Shown piece by piece: positions 61,090-64,000 of a stretch of DNA of 64,000 bases. Position 1 is the first letter of the stretch, and each line of letters starts with the position of its first letter. Location of the stretch: assembly GCF_048773025.1 (NCBI RefSeq), contig NC_133557.1, forward strand, positions 21,530,001 to 21,594,000, read 5' to 3'. The position numbers and the translations under genes are program-made. This stretch comes from Camelus bactrianus (Eukaryota; Chordata; Mammalia; Artiodactyla; Camelidae). The notes beneath the pieces are model-generated. The model had not been told where the DNA came from. It did no database searches and saw nothing but the letters and a program-made list of their open reading frames with translations.

Positions 61090-62060
61090 GAGTGCTTCCT
61101 GGATATTCTCTCAGCCTTCCAAAGGAAACCACAATTGGGTTAGGAAGAGAAGCAGATCATATAAACTTTCCTTTTAAAAGAAATTTAAATTAAAAGGTGA
61201 ACCAATATAAAGAAAAAATATTAAGTAATTAATAATGTGGTTTGTGGCTAGTGGCAAAATTCCCAAAGGCATTACAGGACTGAAGTCTGGGGGACTCTGG
61301 TAGAGCCAGGCTCTCTTCTGGACTTTTTGGCTGAACTAAGCTTGACAAAAATTGAAACTGGCATGAAAACTGGTGCTAGAGAAATCCTTCAAAGACAGAC
61401 AGCTGCCGCTACCTCCACGTAGAGCTTCAAAGTCCAAACAGCCTTTATCCGTGGCCTCTTTAAACAGGGGAGGCTAATTTTTAAAAATGAGGCCTTCATT
61501 TCTGGGAGAGGAGGCATTTTGTATACTAATTACTAGTTGCAAGAACCAAGTGGCCAAGGCGCCTGGCTTTTGAAGTCTTGCCCAACAGACATAAAAGTTA
61601 GCAGCCCCGGCAAGACCCCAGAGTGGCATCATCCAGAACCTAAGGCCTGGAATGATCCCGGCTTGTTTATTTTCAGAAAGCTTGCTCTTGCCGACCAGGC
61701 CGATTTAAACCCCACTCAGTGGTGGAAAGATTGTGTGTGTGTCCCCGTTTCCTCTTCTTTTGCCTCATCCAGTTATGAAAACCTAATTCCAAGGGGCTGT
61801 GGCTCATCTCATTTCACCTTGGATGTGCTTTTGATTTACCCCTGGAGCCTCAGATATTTATTTCAGAGGGAGTTGACAAGGCAGAAAGAGTGCTGACTAA
61901 GCCCGGAGGAGAAGTTTAAGCATGTTTTTTTGCCACTTCTGTTTGCACCAGTGGCCTCATTTGCATTAATTTGGTGTAAAGTTAAAACTGATAAAGAAAA
62001 AAACCTCATCTTTCTTCTATAATGTGTTTGCGAAATCTGGTTCATAGCAATGTGCTGCTA
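61090..62060. other. Repeat-poor block, about 1 kb
   Basis: No repeat recognised. About 61955-61975 contains ATTTGCATTAAT (octamer plus TAAT). A 119-codon frame at 61537-61896 has no recognisable domain. Could hold regulatory DNA. Confidence 0.35.
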
Positions 62061-62081
62061 AATCTGAATAATAGGGGATCT

Positions 62082-62184
62082 TTTTATTTTTTTTACCCCC
62101 TTAACGGAGTTACCCGGGATTGAACCTAGGATCTTGTGCACGCCAAGCACGGGTTCTACCACTGAGCTATACCCACCACTCCCA
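62082..62184 (-). mobile_element. Vic-1 SINE, diverged
   Basis: Minus copy with many changes ('acggagttacccgggattga') and a short tail. It lies immediately left of a MER5 piece. Confidence 0.92.
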
Positions 62185-62192
62185 AGGTGGGA

Positions 62193-62283
62193 ATCGTCTT
62201 AAAAATACAGATTCTGATGAAGCAGAATCAGTTGAGGCCTCAAAAGCCTACATTTCCATGGACCACAGTTTGAGTAGCAAGCA
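62193..62283 (+). mobile_element. MER5 fragment
   Basis: 'aaatacagattctgatgaag', 'cagaatcagttgaggcctca', 'tccatggaccacagtttgag'. Confidence 0.8.
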
Positions 62284-62574
62284 AGAAAAAATGACCTTGC
62301 TCCAGCTTCTATGTCTGGAGATTGAGAATAAATAAACCCACCCTAATCCTGTGGCTTGCTCTAACCAAATCAAATCACTGGTGGGCTGGCTTTCTCTCTC
62401 CCAGCCTCCCTCCCTTCCTTCCTTCCTGAACTTTATGGAATACTTCCTATGGTACTGCTATCTTTTTGGAATGTCATAAAAACCAAAACAGAGAGAATCT
62501 CAGCTCAGATGGAGTTCAATTTCTGGGTAGGAGTGAGAAACTAAAATGCACAATAGGGGATAGAGATGAAATGA
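62284..62574. other. No recognisable feature
   Basis: Unassigned; contains a (CCTT)n patch near 62410. Confidence 0.4.
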
Positions 62575-62910
62575 ATAGAGCTGGCTCCTGTGAAGACAAT
62601 CGGTGATAACCTTCCCTCAGCCCCAGTGTCTGGGAGACATCAGGGAATGGTGGGGACCCTGGCAAACTGGAGAGCCCATGCCCCTCTCCAGGTCCTTATA
62701 CTGGCCAGAGAGGAAAGTAGACCTTGTTTTTCCACACCTTCATATATGCATTTCAAAAGAAGCCAGAATTTGACTGAAAGTCAGATCCTTATAATAAATC
62801 TAAAAATATTCAAATACTGGCAACTAATTTAGACTTTTTAAAAAGTCCAAAAATTTGTCCTAGCCAAGTGGAACACATCTGTGTTCTAGATTTGACCAAA
62901 TCTTAAAGAG
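62575..62910. mobile_element. Possible old hAT fragment
   Basis: 'ccagaatttgactgaaagtc' and 'ccaagtggaacacatctgtg' look hAT-like. A 16-bp perfect palindrome GACTTTTTAAAAAGTC is at 62832-62847. Low certainty. Confidence 0.3.
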
Positions 62911-62924
62911 TTGCTTCAATCATT

Positions 62925-63155
62925 TTTGATCTTGACTCATTGTAAGAAATACATTTTATACCATGACGACACGCACTCCTGAAATGAAAGTTTTCAAAAT
63001 ACTTTACTATGTGTGATACAGTATTTTCTTTTCTTTTCTCTTTTATCCTCTCCTCTCCTAACCTACTCTTTAAAAGACTGGATTAGAGAGATTAAATTGC
63101 TTTCAAGACCCATTAATGGATCACTGCATGAAGTATGAAAAACTGAGTCAGGTTA
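62925..63155 (+). mobile_element. hAT-type MITE, third copy of the 24845 family
   Basis: 'cattgtaagaaatacatttt', 'ataccatgacgacacgcact', 'acccattaatggatcactgc', 'atgaaaaactg'. Confidence 0.8.
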
Positions 63156-63189
63156 TGAATTAGCAATGGCATCAGTAGGGGTAGACACA

Positions 63190-63345
63190 AAACAAATTAA
63201 CTGGGGGACTTAAAAAAAATGCTGATGCTTTGGATCTCCGTCAAGCAATGGAATCAGTCTGTTTGGGCATGGGGTCTGGGCGTTGGAAGGTTTCTGATGA
63301 TTTAGGTGATTCTAATACATGGTCAGTCCTGAGAATCTCTGTTTC
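63190..63345 (+). mobile_element. MER5 copy
   Basis: 'gggggacttaaaaaaaatgc', 'caatggaatcagtctgtttg', 'gattctaatacatggtcagt', 'cctgagaatctctg'. Confidence 0.83.
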
Positions 63346-63354
63346 ATATTCACG

Positions 63355-63595
63355 GTCAGGAGCTCTGACCTGAATTCTAATGAAGTTCTGGTATTTTCTA
63401 GCTGTGTGTCCTTAGATGATTTGATTAGCCAGAGCCTCCCTCCCTGCCCCCAATCTGAGAATAATGTATATTACATACCTTGTTGAGTTGGCCAAGGTTT
63501 AAATGAGATAAGATATGCAAATAGTTTTCCACCGGGACCTAGTATTGTACTGTACACATGGCAGGTGCCCAGTACCTAGGGACTATTGTTATGCA
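63355..63595 (+). mobile_element. MIR SINE, nearly complete
   Basis: 'tagctgtgtgtccttagatg', 'tttaaatgagataagatatg', 'gtactgtacacatggcaggt', 'agggactattgttatgcatg'. Confidence 0.93.
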
Positions 63596-63599
63596 TGGG

Positions 63600-63815
63600 A
63601 AAGACAAGCTTAAACAAATTCAGGGCCCCAGTCAGACCTTTTATTTAAAGACCACAGCTGCTGTTTGCTGTCTCTTCCTGCTGCTTGGCTGCGTGGGGAG
63701 GTGCTGGGGCTTTGCTGGCTGTACTGGAGTGAGCAGGAAAGATGCCGGAGAGCTCTGAATTCACGTACATGTTGCAGATGTGTGACTGTTGTTAGAATAA
63801 TAACAGTAACACTTA
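63600..63815. other. No recognisable feature
   Basis: Unassigned sequence near the right edge. Confidence 0.4.
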
Positions 63816-63870
63816 TATGTGGGGTGATCAGCTGTCCTGGTTTCCCCGAGACGGAAGAGTTTGTCAGAGT
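63816..63870 (+). mobile_element. DNA-transposon-like end, same kind as 10098
   Basis: GGGGTGATCAGCTGTCCTGG followed by TTTCCCCGAGAC matches the left end of the relic at 10098. Only one end is evident. Confidence 0.4.
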
Positions 63871-63937
63871 GTGAGCCTTAAATAAGTAGGCGCCCAACTC
63901 CTCCTGAGTTGCCTAAGACTTTCCCTATTTAGCACTG

Positions 63938-64000
63938 CAACCCACAGGCCAGATCCAGCCCACTACCAGTTTTTGAAAATATTATTAAGTTAATTGTAGA
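63938..64000 (-). mobile_element. hAT-type element cut by window edge
   Basis: 'aacccacaggccagatccag', 'cccactaccagtttttgaaa' reads as the reversed end of the 'GGTCGGCAAACT' family. It continues past the window. Confidence 0.6.

Noticed and set aside
2194-62184. Tens of frames sharing a peptide like GIEPRTS plus 'STTELY'.
   Set aside because: This is the antisense translation of Vic-1 heads, repeated wherever a minus copy occurs. It is not a protein family.
1-64000. CRISPR arrays, operons, ribosome binding sites, prophage.
   Set aside because: The sequence is vertebrate nuclear DNA. Regular direct repeats seen are microsatellites or SINEs.

Overview
The window looks like nuclear DNA of a camelid (camel, llama or alpaca). 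The evidence is a tRNA-Ala-derived SINE of the Vic-1 type. It has an alanine-like head with anticodon AGC, a B box reading GGTTCAATCC, and a tail ending AAATAAACCTAATTACCTCCCCC. There are 20 recognisable copies plus a tail at the left edge, on both strands. Around them lie older mammalian repeats: MIR, L2, L1, hAT and Tigger DNA elements, and MaLR-type solo LTRs. Younger L1 3' ends resemble those of Cetartiodactyla. I find no protein-coding gene, rRNA, functional tRNA or CRISPR array. The longest open frames (up to about 197 codons) lie in repeats or have no recognisable content. The window is probably intergenic or deep intronic.

Layout. 1-14.7 kb is dominated by L2 and MIR with MER5 and MER20 pieces, including one L2 tail about 1.6 kb long on the minus strand (5.2-6.9 kb). 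A CpG-richer patch near 12.6-12.8 kb holds a strong CTCF-type motif and a possible 106-bp exon. 14.9-25.9 kb is a patchwork of ancient LTR-like elements, L1 3' ends and hAT elements; the copy at 21.4-21.9 kb keeps three evenly spaced CCAAT boxes and an E-box. 26-28 kb is plus-strand L1. 28-43.5 kb mixes LTR-like relics, short young L1 insertions, a Z-DNA-prone GC/CA repeat (32.0 kb), an inverted MER20 pair (40.9-41.5 kb) and repeat-poor stretches (34.2-34.9, 36.2-36.9, 38.8-39.8, 41.9-42.4, 42.9-43.5 kb). 43.5-51.6 kb is mostly L1 with nested insertions, including a tiny poly-A-tailed retrocopy at 50.7 kb. 51.6-64 kb returns to MIR, L2, LTR-like and hAT relics with repeat-poor stretches at 52.1-52.6 and 61.1-62.1 kb.

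There are no genes to join into a pathway. Host function, if present, would be regulatory: the CTCF motif, a DR2 nuclear-receptor motif, a PAR-bZIP palindrome, LTR-borne CCAAT boxes, and repeat-poor blocks that may be conserved. Family names come from recognising consensus patterns by eye. Boundaries are approximate (about 5-20 bp) unless target-site duplications fix them. 'Family A' and 'family B' below are two ancient LTR-like families whose database names I could not settle.
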